DNA of 64,000 nucleotides from Ostrinia nubilalis (Eukaryota; Arthropoda; Insecta; Lepidoptera; Crambidae), in contig NC_087090.1 in NCBI RefSeq assembly GCF_963855985.1, positions 11,902,501 to 11,966,500 on the forward strand. Direction: 5' to 3'. The number at the start of each line of letters is the position of its first letter. The stretch's first letter is position 1. Under the pieces are notes generated by a model, which was not told the DNA's origin, did not search any database, and saw nothing but the letters and a program-made list of their open reading frames with translations. Both the position numbers and the translations under genes were made by a program. Of the stretch, positions 1-13,200 are shown piece by piece.

Positions 1-803
1 TTAAATGAAAATACTAGATCATAATTATGCGTTCGCTTTGGTGCTTTTTGGCAATTGACACCAAATATTTATAGGGAAAGAAAGATAAGGAAAGATCTCA
101 CCGGGTTTCGTCGAGCTAAGGCGCTGTGCTGGTCACTGTGTACTCGATGCGTTTTTCTCAGCTACAGTTTTGCTCAATCAAAAAATTGACCTATAACCAC
201 TAATTTTTACACAGCTGACTATGTTAATAGATAATCGCGACTATGATTTCGGGTAATTCTCACTGTTAGAATATTTGAATTTAACCGTCGCGTCGGCGGC
301 GTCAAACGCTATAGGGCTTTGTAAGTGCCTTTTAGGGTCGGACCGTCTGGAGCGCACGTGTTGCGCACGTCCACTCCCGAAGGCTGCCCAAAACGAACTC
401 TCACACGTCACCAACAGCTCGATTTCATCAAAACAACGAAACAAAAAATATTTTTTATCATCTAATCTTCTTTTTCGCAACCATAAAATTGATTTGAGTA
501 TCATCAGTGTGTTTGAAGAGACCTATTAGTGCTTGTCTATCTATAATGACTGACTTTATGTTGTAGTCAGCCAGTTGCCGATGGCCGATGATATCTGTGA
601 TTAATTATTAATGCAAGTTAATAGAAACCAGTTACCTATATCACGTTTCCTGTAGTTTGATAAGTATAGGTTTTAATACTTCAAACTAGTTATAATTATA
701 ATGATACTGAGGAACCATCATAAAGACATGCATAGAATGTGCGGTGGAAAGGTGCACCTTTACAGAAGAAAAGGTATCTTAGTAAAATCTTTATCTATAT
801 ATA

Positions 804-1241
804 CAGGGTGTTAGGTAAATGGGTATATGAGCCGACACTAGCCCATGTTAACATGGGCATATAAATGGTATGGTGAAGTCAGAAATTTGATATCATCATT
901 TTATTGGTGACTGAGTTTGTTGCGGCGCTTCTTCTCAGCACTTGCCAAATGTTGGTCTCGAAGCGCTAGTAGGGTAAAAAGATTATGAGACATGTAGAGG
1001 CTCCTTAAGAGCATATGACGATTTGTAAGAACTATTTATTAGTCTAAACAAATAAAGAAATTTTGACTTTGACTTTATTTTTTTTAATTTCCATACAAAA
1101 TATTTTTTATAAAATCCGATTTGTATGAAAAATAAAATAATTAAAATGAAGATATCAATTTTCTGACTTCACCATACCATTTATATGACCATGTTAACAT
1201 GGGCTAGTGTCGGCTCATATACCCATATACCTAACACCCTG
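804..1241. mobile_element. MITE with about 100-bp terminal inverted repeats
   Basis: The left end starts CAGGGTGTTAGGTAAATGGG and the right end is its reverse complement with few mismatches. The inverted repeats run about 804-905 and 1140-1241, and the element is flanked by TATA on both sides (possible target duplication). The interior (about 900-1075) carries a retroelement-like sequence ending in repeated TTTGACTTTGACTTT, which also occurs in part near exon 2 of usp. No transposase is encoded, so it would be non-autonomous. Superfamily not assigned. Confidence 0.75.
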
Positions 1242-1242
1242 T

Positions 1243-1616
1243 ATAAAAGAAAGTCGTGTTAGTTACTCCACTTATAACTCAAGAACGGCTGAACCGATTT
1301 AGCTGAAAATTGTCAGGGAGGTAGTTTAGAGCCAGGAGAAGGACATAGGATACTTTTTATCCCGTTCGAAATAAAAAAAAAAGTCTGCTTATTTATTGCC
1401 ATTAAGGCGGAACAAAGTTCGCCGGGTCAGCTAGTATACTATAAAAGAAAGTCGTGTTAGTTACACCACTTACAACTCAAGAACGGCTGAACCGATTTAG
1501 CTGAAAATTGTCAGGGAGGTAGTTTAGAGCCAGGAGAAGGACATAGGATACTTTTTATCCCGTTCGAAATTTTAAAAAAAAGTCTCCTTATTTATTGCTA
1601 TTAAGGCGTCAGCTAG
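1243..1616 (+). mobile_element. Two tandem Helitron-like repeat units
   Basis: Units at 1243-1434 and 1438-1616 share almost all their sequence (for example AACGGCTGAACCGATTTAGC and GGAGAAGGACATAGGATACT). Both end in GTCAGCTAG followed by T, which fits the CTRR-T end of Helitrons and is very common in Lepidoptera. The second unit lacks a short block before the end. The Helitron assignment rests on the end motif and recall of the family; no hairpin or helicase was verified. Confidence 0.55.
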
Positions 1617-2279
1617 TTATTAAATAAATACACACTACTGCCCCCGGCTTCGCTAAATTTCTGTCCGACAGTAATCTTACGCATACCACAGTTAAAAGTC
1701 TTTTTTTCTTTAAAAAAAATTCTAACCAAAATTACATAAATAATTTTCATATCCATAACGGCCATCCATAAAAAGAATTGCAACAAAAATTCTGCAGATC
1801 CCAACCTATTTCTATACCAATATTAATCGGAATTTTAATACAGCTTATTAATGTAACAAGTGAACATACAGCGCTTCTTTCGCATAATAAAGTATCAGAT
1901 CCTCTTCTACCCTGGATGGAATTTAATACAAGCCTCTCTATTAATAACAGCTTCTAAGTTCACTAATCTCAATCAGATTATTAGAAGATTATTTAAACAA
2001 GTATTGTATTTCACACACGTCACTCTTCATTACCAATGTGTAATTGGTGTCTAGAGGCACTAAACATTGATTAATCATTATTGATATTGTACTTGCATAA
2101 AAGTTAATTATGTAAATGAAAGTGAATGTTTTAGTGTTCTAAAAAACTTAGTTAAGAGACAAAGGTATGCAAATGACGGACATTAGTTTTATTTCCAAGT
2201 AGAATTCAAACCAATAGTTTCTTCTGTACAAATACAGTATTCTGGGGGCAACTATTTAATCCAGAAATGATATTTTGAT

Positions 2280-2410
2280 TGTTTGTTTGTATTCAATAGG
2301 CTCCGAAACTACTGGAACGATTCGAAAAAAGTCTTTCACCATTACAATTCTATATTATTACTGAAGAAAGAATATAGGCGAGGTACGAAGTTCGCCGAGT
2401 GAAGGACTGA
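2280..2410 (+). repeat. Degenerate dispersed lepidopteran repeat
   Basis: GTTTGTTTGTATTCAATAGG, a stretch resembling 'GGAACTACTGGTCCGATTTG' with substitutions, and GGCGAGGTACGAAGTTCGCC occur in the order of a repeat common in moth introns. It is heavily mutated. Class not certain. Confidence 0.4.
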
Positions 2411-3114
2411 ATTAGTACCTATGATTAACGACTAGCGAAAATAATGTATCGCGTGAAAGTAAATAAGAAAATGCGAGTGATAAGGGACAACGGTCTCTAG
2501 ACAATAATCACACTTGTCACTCGTTGAAGTGAGAGGCAGAGGTATAATTAGTCTCCAAGCAGATGGATGAGGGTTAGGCTTTAATTATCAAGTAGGCGTT
2601 GAAGTATACTGCCGTCTGATAAATTACAATACATAAGTAACTTTATGACATAGACGGAATACTGAGAAATGAAGAAGAGTTATTATTACTCATAATATAG
2701 TATATTATCAAAGTTTGCTTATATCATTTATTTAAGCCACTCAGGGTGAAGTTAAGATTTGAGACTTATTAAAGCATTATTAAATGAATTACGTACGTGC
2801 TATCTAGATAGAATGCTAGCGAGAAAGGAAATACATAATTGAAAATTAATCGCATGTCACATCTAACCAAAACCTATCTGGTTGCAGAAATAAACCCTAT
2901 AAACCTACTGTATGAAACACTATTAGTTTAGTAGCAATTTGTGCAGATTAGATTAGATAATTCGTAAGTGTGAATTTTCTAACGCCTCTACATCACGCAT
3001 TGTATCGCGTGAGCTACAATATTCGAGCTTAAAGTTAGAAGTGTCTGACGTTCTGGCACAACCGATTAAACTACACATAACACGCAAGCCTATCTCCATT
3101 CTTATAAACTACCT

Positions 3115-3215
3115 CCCTGCATGATAAGTCTTTTTTACGGGACTATTCCCACCTCTCGTTCCCACCGCTGCAACTCCTGTGTAGCTAGGATCTACAGCTT
3201 AAACGCCTTTAAAAA
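3115..3215 (-). repeat. Dispersed repeat, partner of 8040-8110 in opposite orientation
   Basis: The reverse strand here contains GCAGCGGTGGGAACGAGAGG preceded by a CTACACAGGAGTTG block; the same text occurs on the plus strand at 8040-8110. The sequence is a dispersed element fragment. The short open frame through it (3121-3315) is not credible as a gene. Confidence 0.55.
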
Positions 3216-3581
3216 TTCACCCAGAGAAGCGAATATAGTCAAGGGTACAGTGACTACAGTGAAGTCGGATCACTGTCTCAAACTCGATATCATTAATCTT
3301 CTTTCACGGAAATGAAAACCGAATGTTTTTTTTTCTTTTTCATATCTTTTTTCAATCTTCATCAGTATTCAAAATTTTACAGCTTTTCATAATGACGTAA
3401 GGTATTTGCTTTGTGGTAGAGCCATACCACAGAGTTTAATTTATTAGTTCAACAGTTTGTTAATTTCTCAAGTCTGGGAAAATCGTTACTTTTCCTGAAA
3501 TAAATTCACTAATTTTCTACTGAAAAGTATAGTTTGAATGATAAGACTCTTCATTTGAATGTTAGTGTAAGTATATTTCAG

Positions 3582-3900
3582 TTAGTGCCTACACCTTTGC
3601 CTATTTTGATAGTCACGATAAATAACATCAATAACCCTAACAAATGAGTGAATATTTTCCCTTTGCGAGACCATCCTTTGTTGGAACTGGCGCCACTCAT
3701 CCATCTTGCTAATGTTGTCTAATGTGTTCCTGTCAATCCGTATGAATGTGTCTTTCACGTCATTATTATTCGGTAAAACAATATCGCTATCTGATACGAT
3801 AAAGGAGAATGAGCGGTAAACAAAGGTGTCTCGGGTCACGTCACGATGGTGACGCTTGAGGCAACAGGCTAATGTCAGACTACGTTGCTATTTGATATAA
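3582..3900 (-). pseudogene. Unrecognised coding-like fragment
   Basis: An open frame of about 100 codons begins after a TAG near 3888 and ends at 3582. Its composition is protein-like: charged and mixed, with a MDEWRQFQQRM segment that could be helical. I do not recognise a family. It sits on the usp strand inside intron 2. It could be a relic of a transposon gene, an alternative exon, or chance. Confidence 0.2.
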
Positions 3901-4099
3901 GGGATAAACTATGCTACTTGTATACTATGATTTGTGTACGGCATCTCAACTTAAAAGATACTTGAGTCAATCAGCTAATTCACACGTCTACTCGCAGGGG
4001 TGTAGAAAAATTACATGCTATGAAGCTGAAGCGAAGGCGATCACTTTTCAAAATTAATTTTGAATTGAAGTCTAAAAATAAAAAGGTTCATACTTATGA

Positions 4100-4147
4100 A
4101 TAAGGAAACGTGTAGAGAGCCACTTGGCTCTCTACACGTTTCCTTAT
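4100..4147. repeat. Perfect 23-bp-arm hairpin
   Basis: ATAAGGAAACGTGTAGAGAG... at 4100-4122 is followed after two bases by its exact reverse complement at 4125-4147. The loop is too small for a microRNA precursor. It may be a small palindromic insertion. Confidence 0.85.
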
Positions 4148-4713
4148 CTTTTGGGTCCTACTACCAGGAGTAGGTACCAGGTGCTTTGCGGCATATGGCA
4201 AGTGCAAGAAGAAGGTACCGAAACTCAAATCGCTTGAGGAACTTTTTTACCCTATACAATTTGTGTGCATTCGCGTGCGAATACAAATTCTATAGCTTCG
4301 AAAATACGTGTCCTCGGCCTTAGTCCTCATCGTGATTTATGAGGGCCGCCTCACTCATTCGGCGCCCGTCCGAGTAGCACCTACCTACACGTTTCAGACG
4401 CGTTTCAGCCGTGAAATGTGTCCTTATAATATTACGAACGTAAATAGAAAAGTCCCTTTGTGAAAAGTAATATCGCCGCCGAGGCGTAAGCTATGATGAT
4501 ATCTTTCGTGAAATCAAAGTAGGTACTTTGAGTAGGAATTTATTAACAGTTAAGCCTTAGGAAAATCTTTTAGGGCTGTGTTTATGATAAGCTAGCCAGA
4601 GCCCGCGGCGTAAATTGCACGAATTTTGATTAGTAATATAAAAAATATTACTAACCTGGGAAGTACCTAAGTTTCCTGGCAAATCACGTAATAGAATGTT
4701 GCTTTTTATAATG

Positions 4714-4860
4714 CATCTGGTCTAGTGGTTCGGTCCGCCAGCTGCGAGTTTGAATCCCGCTGGGGGCAAAGTTTGTGTGATGAGTACGGGCATTTATACA
4801 CGTTGATGGACGTTTATAGTTCTCATTGTTTGTCTCTATTTATGTAGCTCAACAAATTGT
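4714..4860 (+). mobile_element. tRNA-derived SINE-like element
   Basis: TGGTCTAGTGGTT (4718-4730) resembles an RNA polymerase III A box and GAGTTTGAATCCC (4746-4758) a B box, at tRNA spacing. It is followed by a tail that is not tRNA (GTGTGATGAGTACGGGCATT). That is the plan of a tRNA-derived SINE and not of a functional tRNA. The 3' limit is uncertain. Confidence 0.55.
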
Positions 4861-7800
4861 AGAGACTACATAACTTGGTGTTATTATTTAAAAAATCTAT
4901 TCAAATATTTTGTTTTACTGAAAAATAAACCTGAAATATAGCAATGTAATGGTTACAAAGCAACAAAGTAAAGAATAATCAATTGGACCGGACAAACTTG
5001 AATTCCAAGCAAAACATAAAGAACTGAGTAAGCAATTTGCTTATCTCTCGCTACTATAGATATGTAAACTTATCAAAGGATTCCAACCCATTGGCTACGT
5101 CATACACTTACTAAGACCATAAATAAATGATCGCCAAGTCTGAGTGTTTTGCAAGCGTTCGCTTTATTTTTATTTCCATGCAGGTAGATTTTCTAAATCT
5201 GGATACCTATAACAACACATTTCCTCAACATACCTTCCTATGTAGTTCAGAAGATCCATAAATTGGTGGATCATATTTACAGAAATAACAACGACGTAGT
5301 AAGACCGGTTTTCTATATTTATTTCAAAACAAACTCAGTAGATGAATGTAATTCGTTATGCTAATTAATAAATGATTTCTTTTTTTACATCGTTAGTCGT
5401 TACACTTTAATTATAATTATTTAAACTAAGTTACGAAGTCAAACTTTGGTACGCAGGATCAGTAGTTTTTGATGCGGCAAATTAAGATTTTCCATCTAAA
5501 ATACGTCATTAATTAACAACTCCGTATATTGAGCTGTAAGTTTGTTTTACGAGCTAATTAGCGTTGTATAATTAAGAATAATTTAAACACGTTAATGGCA
5601 AATTAAATTTAGGTTTGCATTACGTTTATGCTTACCTAAGGCGGATTTTACGACAGCATGTAATTGAATCGTTTGTTACTAAAGGGATCTTATAGCAGTT
5701 GGCAGCTAATTAGTTGATAAATGGGATCAACATAAAAAATCTGAAATCTAATGAAAAGGTAGTAAAAGTATTGTTTTGACAGATATTATTATTAAGGTAG
5801 AGTCCGCAATATACATAGGATCTCTCCAGGACTTAACACCCAAAAATGGAGATACAGGCAAAAGGGGCTCAACAATCAAGCGAAAGGGAAAGACTTGCCT
5901 ACACAATGTGTAACCATGTCATGTTATAACAAAATAGGTAACACAAAAATATGAAATTAATAAAACACAAAAAGTGATTTAACTGAACATAAAACATCCG
6001 TTATGGAGTACTTTTCAAACAATAACAAAACATTCGCGAGTGAACGTCACTTCACATAGTAGTAGGTGATTAGGTCATAGGAGAAGTAGGCAGGTATACG
6101 TAATTCACAAAAAAGCAGCGGCCCGAAATAGCGCACGCGCTCTATCAGCGTGTACCAAAATGTGCCAAACAGCGAGTTTGCACATCATCGCATGATGTTT
6201 ATATCATTACCATATACTAGTGATGCAACGGATACTCGTAATTTTACGAATATAATTAGGTTTGTACGATTCAAATAAAAAACCATGGGTTTACACATTT
6301 CTGGTCACGTGGAATCAGGCCACAGTAATCAGATTTTACATTAAGATCAGATGTCTAAACTTGATGTGCGTCGTAATGGTAACTATAAAATTTTATATGG
6401 ACACCACTACGATAAGATTTGGTCTACTCGTAAATTCGTGGTTTGACATCTCCATCTCCTGGGTCGTGTTTTATGAGCGCCACTGGTCACAACATAATAA
6501 TTTGTTTTGCTGAATTTATAATCCAAACATTTTTACAAGCTTTTATTTTTCGTAACCACAAATCAGTGTTATTCCCACAGAGAACTTGTAAAAATGTAAA
6601 TAAAAATGGAGTAAAAAAAAAGTCCATAAAATCGTATTTCTAATAGATTTTTTTTCTGCTTGTTGCATCACTATCAAATCGCGTGATTTTGCTAAGAACA
6701 AATTATCAAAGTACAACTGACGCTTCACAGTGCCTTATGATAAAATTAAACATGCTTTGAAGTACTCGATGGGACTGGGCTCACAGTGGGTTGGAAGCTT
6801 GGAACAATACCCAAAAAACTGAAGTTTTATTTATTTATGCGTTGTCGTCAAATCAAATGTAAAAGACTAGACAAGGAAATGAAATATACGAACTAAACAC
6901 TAAAAAAAGAAAAATAAAATAATACTATAGAAAGGAATGACTACAAAGAAAAGATAATTTACAGATGTCACAAGTAAAACCACAACTAGAAACAATTATC
7001 TCATAGTAATAGACCAAGCAAAAATAGAGTTATTTATAATCTAATTTATTGACAATAGGTGCTTGATTGAACGAACATGCTTGCTTGCTTGCTTGTATTA
7101 GTCTATGACTTGTGTTTATATGTGTAATACTAGTAAGAATTAAAAAAAAATTAAGTATGCTTTTACCCGTTACATACTAATTAACTAAGCTAATCTTTGT
7201 TATGATTGAGAGTAGACGGTGCAGTAAAAGATGCCCAATGACATTTAATTTTATCAATATCAAAAGAACCATAACTTCTACCCCTGTATTGTAAACACCC
7301 ACAAAGTTAATCCTGACAAGAAGTTTTAGCACAACAAAAACTCGTAAATTCTAGTTGACATAGCAGCTCTGTGATCTTGGCAAAATATATCATTGTGAGA
7401 CAAACGTAAAGTAGGATTAGTTAACTTTAAATCCCAAGAGTAGGTTGTCCTATTTGTTTTATTTAAATTTCTATTTGTAAATTCAGTTTCAACGTCTCTT
7501 CAGTCGTTGCTTTTTCCAGTGGGTAGATAGAGCTTGACTTTCTCGAATTGGAGTTTCTATGTTCGATTCACACATGGTACACAATACTAGTGTAAGAAAT
7601 ATTTGCAGGCTTGAATCAACCTTACATTCTGGCGACATCAAGTCAAGAGCTGAGTCATCAACAAGTTGTAAATTATCTTACAAGTGTGATTTTGCAAGAA
7701 ACCTAGTATTTTAAACTGGTCTTGACTCTACATAAATCTCATAAATCCTGGTTTAAAACAAGGCCAAGTTATTGAAAAAATAACTATGACCTATAGTGTA

Positions 7801-8039
7801 TTTCGCACCAGTGTTCATGTTGTATGTGTACGTAGTGCAGGCTTTATTAACATAACAATACCGCGCTACATTCGATACTAACTCGCTATTGTTATACAAG
7901 TTTTCAGAACTAAATTGATTTGCATGCGTCAAAATGGTAAACAATTCAACAATGTTGCAAAATGAAATTCCTGTTATTAATTTGTAACTCTTACAAAGTT
8001 TATAAGGTCAGGTAATGATGCAATTTTGTGGTGGTAATG

Positions 8040-8110
8040 GTGATCAAGATGTAGATCCTGTCTACACAGGAGCTGCAGCGGTGGGAACGAGAGGTGGGAA
8101 TTGTCCCGTT
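8040..8110 (+). repeat. Dispersed repeat, partner of 3115-3215
   Basis: It contains CTACACAGGAGCTGCAGCGG followed by TGGGAACGAGAGGTGGGAAT and matches the reverse strand near 3140-3200. The two copies sit about 5 kb apart in the same intron and in inverted orientation. Confidence 0.55.
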
Positions 8111-9941
8111 TATGATGCATTTTATACTAATGCATATTGAAAAATGCGAAAGTCCCTGTCTGTATATTAGTTTTCCCGGTACGCCGATGATCTAATGAAA
8201 ATCATTGATGAAAATTAATTTTCGCATAGAAGTAGACTAGAAAAAAGTTAAGCCTCCCATATTTTCACAAACTTGTGATTTACGTGGACAATATCATTCT
8301 CAATCGATTCTCCTGACACACCAGAAAAATAGCTACTTTATTATTTGCATTCACAAAACGACCATGATCGAAGGACCTATACAAGACGTCTTCGCAATTT
8401 TTTTGAATTTAAAAACATGTAAATCCATGAAACTTAACTACCTGCCCCGAGGGTAGACCGTCAGTGGGCATAAAGAATTCCCAAGGTGAAAATAAAATGT
8501 CTTTGCATGGGAGTACAATCGACCGACGGCCGATAGAATTGTAAATCGTCTCAATAATGTATGCCCAGCCTAATTTCAGATTCACACACCTATTATAGTG
8601 GAAATAGTTTTTGGGTGCCTCCCACGCACATCGACAGTCGATAACCAATTAAATTGACACACGATTAAAGTGCAAAATCTTTAATTTTGCGCATGCCGCA
8701 GTATTTGCTCGAAATCTATAAAGCTTAGCACTCATATAGGTAAAAAGATTTCATTTTTATACACGTACTATAAAAGTACCTTTAATTAATGTCTTGAACG
8801 CCGATAGTCCATGCTTCAATCTAGAATGTGCCTAATAGTTAAGCGTAGCTAGATTCCAATCTAATATATCACGCAACGGTTAGGTCAGGTTAAAATACTT
8901 TTCTACTCTACAAAATAATTTATCATGCTAAGTGGCACCTAGTAGCAGTAAAATAATGGTCGAGGTTATAAAATGTTAAGCGTCGAAAATTCGAAGGAAA
9001 CTTCTGTCTATAAGCTAGACTTGGTAAAAATAGTACCTAGGTAAACCTAAAGGTCACGTGAAAATAAGCTTTATTTTTCCGATATTTATCGACAATCTAT
9101 ATGAAAAATGGAACAATGTTCCATTTAGTTTCTGAAATATTTCCTGTCCGTAGCCATTAAAAAATATATCCCAGTTTCAAAAATTGTTAACCACAAAAGT
9201 AAAGAGGTTTTTATATGTTTTTAACCGACTTTAAAAAAAATGAGGAGGTATCCAAGTACTTGAAGATACTAGCATCAAATCAATATATACTGTTATAGAC
9301 AGAAAAGAAAAAAAAAGGTAAAGTAAAAGCTTTTCGCTGTAAGTAAATCATCCAGGTCATTGTAACCCCAAAGAATTTGAACCAGAATGTTGAGCAAATC
9401 GTAAACTCACTTTAATTTAGAACGTTGTTAAACTAGAGTCATCACTATAATCGGCGAGGATGACATTGATGATCATTATGTCATCATGTCAGACCGACCA
9501 TAAAATATTCATATTCCATTTAGTTGGTATGAGCTAAAAATATATCTTGTCGAGGCGAATGTGAGCTAGAGTTAGTATACATATTATAATTATATTACTT
9601 TATCGGAGGTATTGTTAAAAGAGAGCCGTCAATACCTGATTTTTATATTCTTTTAAGCTCTAAGTATAATGGTCTTTTTGTGGTATTATGTAACTGTTAA
9701 GTTTCAGTAACTGAAATCTAACACGCATATTCCTCGTTATCAAATATCATAATTCATTTGTCAGAACCAACCTGTAATATTGTAAGCTATTGGGTGATAT
9801 CTCCGCATTAAAGGATCTGATTATGGATATAATTTCGTTCTCGTGGACATCCTAATCTTCGTCGATTGAGTTTCGTTGCCTACTAGCCTGTAGAGTACTA
9901 CGTACATGAATTTCAGTGATAGAAAGTAGACAAGTCCATTT

Positions 9942-10030
9942 TATATTGACTGAGTTTCTTGCCCTGCTTCTTCTCAGCACTTGCCCATATTACTGTCCCG
10001 AAGCAGTGGTAGGGTTGGGACATGTAAAAA
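9942..10030 (+). repeat. LINE-type fragment next to usp exon 2
   Basis: ACTGAGTTTCTTGCCCTGCT and CTTCTCAGCACTTGCC, then CCGAAGCAGTGGTAGGGT, repeat the inside of the MITE at 804-1241. This sequence is common in moth genomes near retroelement 3' ends. It lies within about 50 bases of the exon 2 donor. Confidence 0.5.
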
Positions 10031-10080
10031 CCTACTTACTTGCATAAACGATTTGATTTGTTAAGTAGAAAAATAAGTAC

Positions 10081-10285
10081 CTGTATACTCCGTAGTGTTT
10101 CCCTGAGGCCCTGTCTCCGCATATTGAGCAGAGGTGTTTCGACCCGCTCAGTGGGTGATTGGGGGGGTAGTTCTTGAAGGCCGGGGGGGAGGTCGCGTCG
10201 TCCCGGAGCCCGTCCAACATGGCTGTGTCGGGCTTCATCTCAGGCGGGGACATCGGCGACATGAAGCTGCTCTCCAGGTTTAACC
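10081..10285 (-). CDS. usp: usp coding exon 2 (A/B end and first half of zinc finger 1)
   Basis: The 205-bp exon runs from acceptor TGCAG|GG (10286/10285) to donor TACAG|GTACTT (10081/10080). It encodes [16 protein letters not shown], then a linker, then [20 protein letters not shown], which carries the first two zinc-binding cysteines of the nuclear-receptor DNA-binding domain. The split Ser codon at the 3' end predicts that the next exon begins with the S/CEGCKGFFKR part of the finger. Confidence 0.96.
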
Positions 10286-13200
10286 CTGCAGACAAGAAAA
10301 CACTGTTTGACTAACGACTTTAGGACGGAAAATGGATAGCATAAGCCCAAAAGATGAATTCTCTAGCCTAGGCTAATATCCTGTAGCATAGATTTTTCTC
10401 TGGGAGATTAACAAACACCCGTATTCACAAACGACTCTTTCTTAAATGAAGCAGCAACGCTGCGGAAGGCTAACGCACAGCGTTGATTAGAGCTCGGTGA
10501 TTGGTGTGCACTCACTCAAGTATTGTCTATGAATAGGGTTTGGGACCCTGTGCGTCCCACGCGCACTGCGAGACTTAGACCTCATAGTAACGTTGGTGAA
10601 TACGAGTGTAAGGGTCTTAGAACATAATTTTCACCTGAATAAATCGAATGCTTCAGGTGGGACTCGAACCCACGACCAATCAGGCGATTTCTCTAGTCAT
10701 TGAGCTACCGATACATTTGATTTGTCATTTAGAAGTAATTTCGTGAATCTGTGTGTGTCGTCATTACAATACAAAGCTAATAATAGCTTTTAGCACGACT
10801 AAAAAAGCTAAGTAGTATTTTGTTACTAATCGGCAACCATTTATTCTGATAAAGTTAGTGAATAAACTTGACTCTCAATCAAAAGCTCTTAATAGAAAAT
10901 CTATTTGTAGTTTACGTAAGAATTAATCGATAAAACAATCAAGAGCCATTTAAGCTTCATAATTAAAAACTATAAGGAAAGTTCTATTCTAAAGCACAAT
11001 TCTTACATGATGAGATTCATGAGTAATCCCCGAGTATTAGCAATCAGCTTTCTATATAATCTAAGTTGAGATATTTGATATGAAATCTGTAGACGTATAA
11101 TTTAGTTTCACGAGTTTATAGCATACGTTTATTAATAAGTTTTATGTCTCCGAGAAATGTTCAGTTGAATGCTATACGAGTTCTAAAAACCAATCAAACT
11201 AGACAACTAGGTAGATAAGAAGAGAATGATAATAAATACCGCGCGACAGGTGTAAATTTTCATTTTGGCATGAGCCACCTGCCGGTCCAATTATTAACAA
11301 AAGATGGAAATCCCGACGCTAATCAACGTTTCGTAGATTGTGAAGGATGAAAAATAAAGCACAATAGCGACTGTGTTGTCGAGGTGTGCACTAAGCCTAC
11401 AGTTTAACTTTGAGTCAAACTCTAAACATCACTTTTGTCTTGATTTTTGTCAAGAGAAGTCTGTAACAAAATTGATAATTGATTTGTTTTCACCATATTT
11501 TAATGGATGTTAAAATTATTATCGATATTTCATTTACTTTAACATAGGTGATTAATTTCTCTTCAAGAGCTTTCATTTCATTTTACGTTTTCAGGTTGTG
11601 ACAAATCTAAAATTCTTAAATTCAATGTGGCGCAGATGTTGGTCCATAAACGGCATTATTGCGATTCTTGAATTTAACAGGAAGATGAAATCCGACCTAA
11701 ACAAATAAACGCTTTAATTCGAATATAATGAAGTCTATTATCATTAATTTGCTGGGACAAAGAGCAGGCTCTCCGCATGAGCCCACAATATGCGTTAGGA
11801 CCTCGAGACAAAGGACTGGCCGCATCCGCCAAAATTTGAAGCAGGCCCGCCGACTGCCGTCGCATAACTTCAAATGCAGGAAAAAAATCTATGTAGACGG
11901 TTCCGAAAAACCAACAGAACCGGTCCATTAGGAGGAGGGCTGGCGCGGGCAAAAAGAAATAAACACGCAACCCTCCGGCCCACGTTAGAAAACTTATGCT
12001 CGAATATTCCTATTTCAGACATCAGACTTTGTTATAAAGCTTGATGTAAAACTCTTTGTTTGTCTTTGCTTATTTTAATGAGATTTGTTTCAAACTGCGA
12101 ATGTAAAGGAATCCATTTTCTCTACATCAGCAGTAAGTACTTATCAATATAGCCCTGTAAAGCTTAGCCGATTACATCTTTTACATAATTCATAATAGGT
12201 AGGTGCATATGTATTACATTACCATATCATAAAAGTCTCGTAGGTGACTGTAATTATATTTAAATTATTTTATTTTTAAGCAAACAAACGACCCTGAAAA
12301 TCCGTAGTCAGACCCATAATAATTATAGTAATTATACTACTTTTATTATTATTTTATTTTTACCACTGGTTGTACTTTATTAAAACTTCATTATCAAAGG
12401 AAAATTATTCTCGGTAGAGCTCAGATCTTGATAAAAATACTTTTTTTGGCCACGTTCACTTGAATTTATTTAAATGTTTTCACAATCGGATGCAAGAACG
12501 AAATAAATAAAATGGCGAATGAATAAAGGAACACGTCTATGAACATATCACTTGCATACTTTTAAATAACGCTTTTAGCTCATAATGATTGCATTTTATT
12601 GCTAATTTATGCAACTCCGTCCAGTCATACAAAATAATCCTACCATGACGACATGGTCTCGGATAAAGTATATTCGTATTAATATTACCAATTAACGTTA
12701 AAAAAGCCGAAATGAAATAGTAGAGGGCAATTTGTTATGCGAGGCAAAAAGCATACATGCATGATTAGATCAAAGATTTTTACTTGAAAGTGATTTTGAA
12801 ATATTCTTTAAACCTAAATAGCAATGTTTCCAATGACCGAACCATCTAGAATTATACTAATCCATCCGAAGTAAAACACAAGGGAACTGCTTATGGTAAT
12901 CACGGACAGATATCTATCTATTAGAATTTACAATTGTTTAAAAAGGAAAAAAATAACATTAATCTTGAACCCACATAATCGTCAACAAAAATATGTTTTG
13001 TTTGTAAGTAAACACCCTGAGAGTAAATAAATTTAAAGCCATATATAGCCATATCTAAAAAACTTTTAGCAAAATGTTTTCCAATAATTTAGGTACTCCG
13101 TAACACATCTTACGGAGTACCTAAATTATTGGAAAACAACAAACAACCACCCACAGGTGGTACCTATAATGTAAACTCAATAAGTAGGTAATAAATAACG

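Larger units (their letters stand above)
1..10080 (-). other. usp: usp intron 2, partial
   Basis: Because exon 2 stops inside zinc finger 1, the sequence to its left should be intron until the rest of the DNA-binding domain. I could not find that next exon here. The stretch holds a MITE at 804-1241, two Helitron-like units at 1243-1616, a degenerate repeat at 2280-2410, a repeat pair at 3115-3215 and 8040-8110, a tRNA-derived SINE near 4714-4860, a perfect hairpin at 4100-4147 and a LINE fragment at 9942-10030. Otherwise it is AT-rich DNA without recognisable genes. Confidence 0.65.

Noticed and set aside
4100..4147. microRNA precursor
   Set aside because: Arms of 23 bases with a 2-base loop cannot make a normal pre-miRNA.
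8409..8648. 79-codon minus frame inside usp intron 2, tested as a usp exon
   Set aside because: Its sequence does not match any part of USP; a GGGCAG|GTAGTT donor-like site exists but there is no acceptor phase to support it.
10649..10719. Functional tRNA gene on the minus strand
   Set aside because: Good T arm and A/B boxes, but no proper anticodon arm; more likely a pseudo-tRNA or SINE head.
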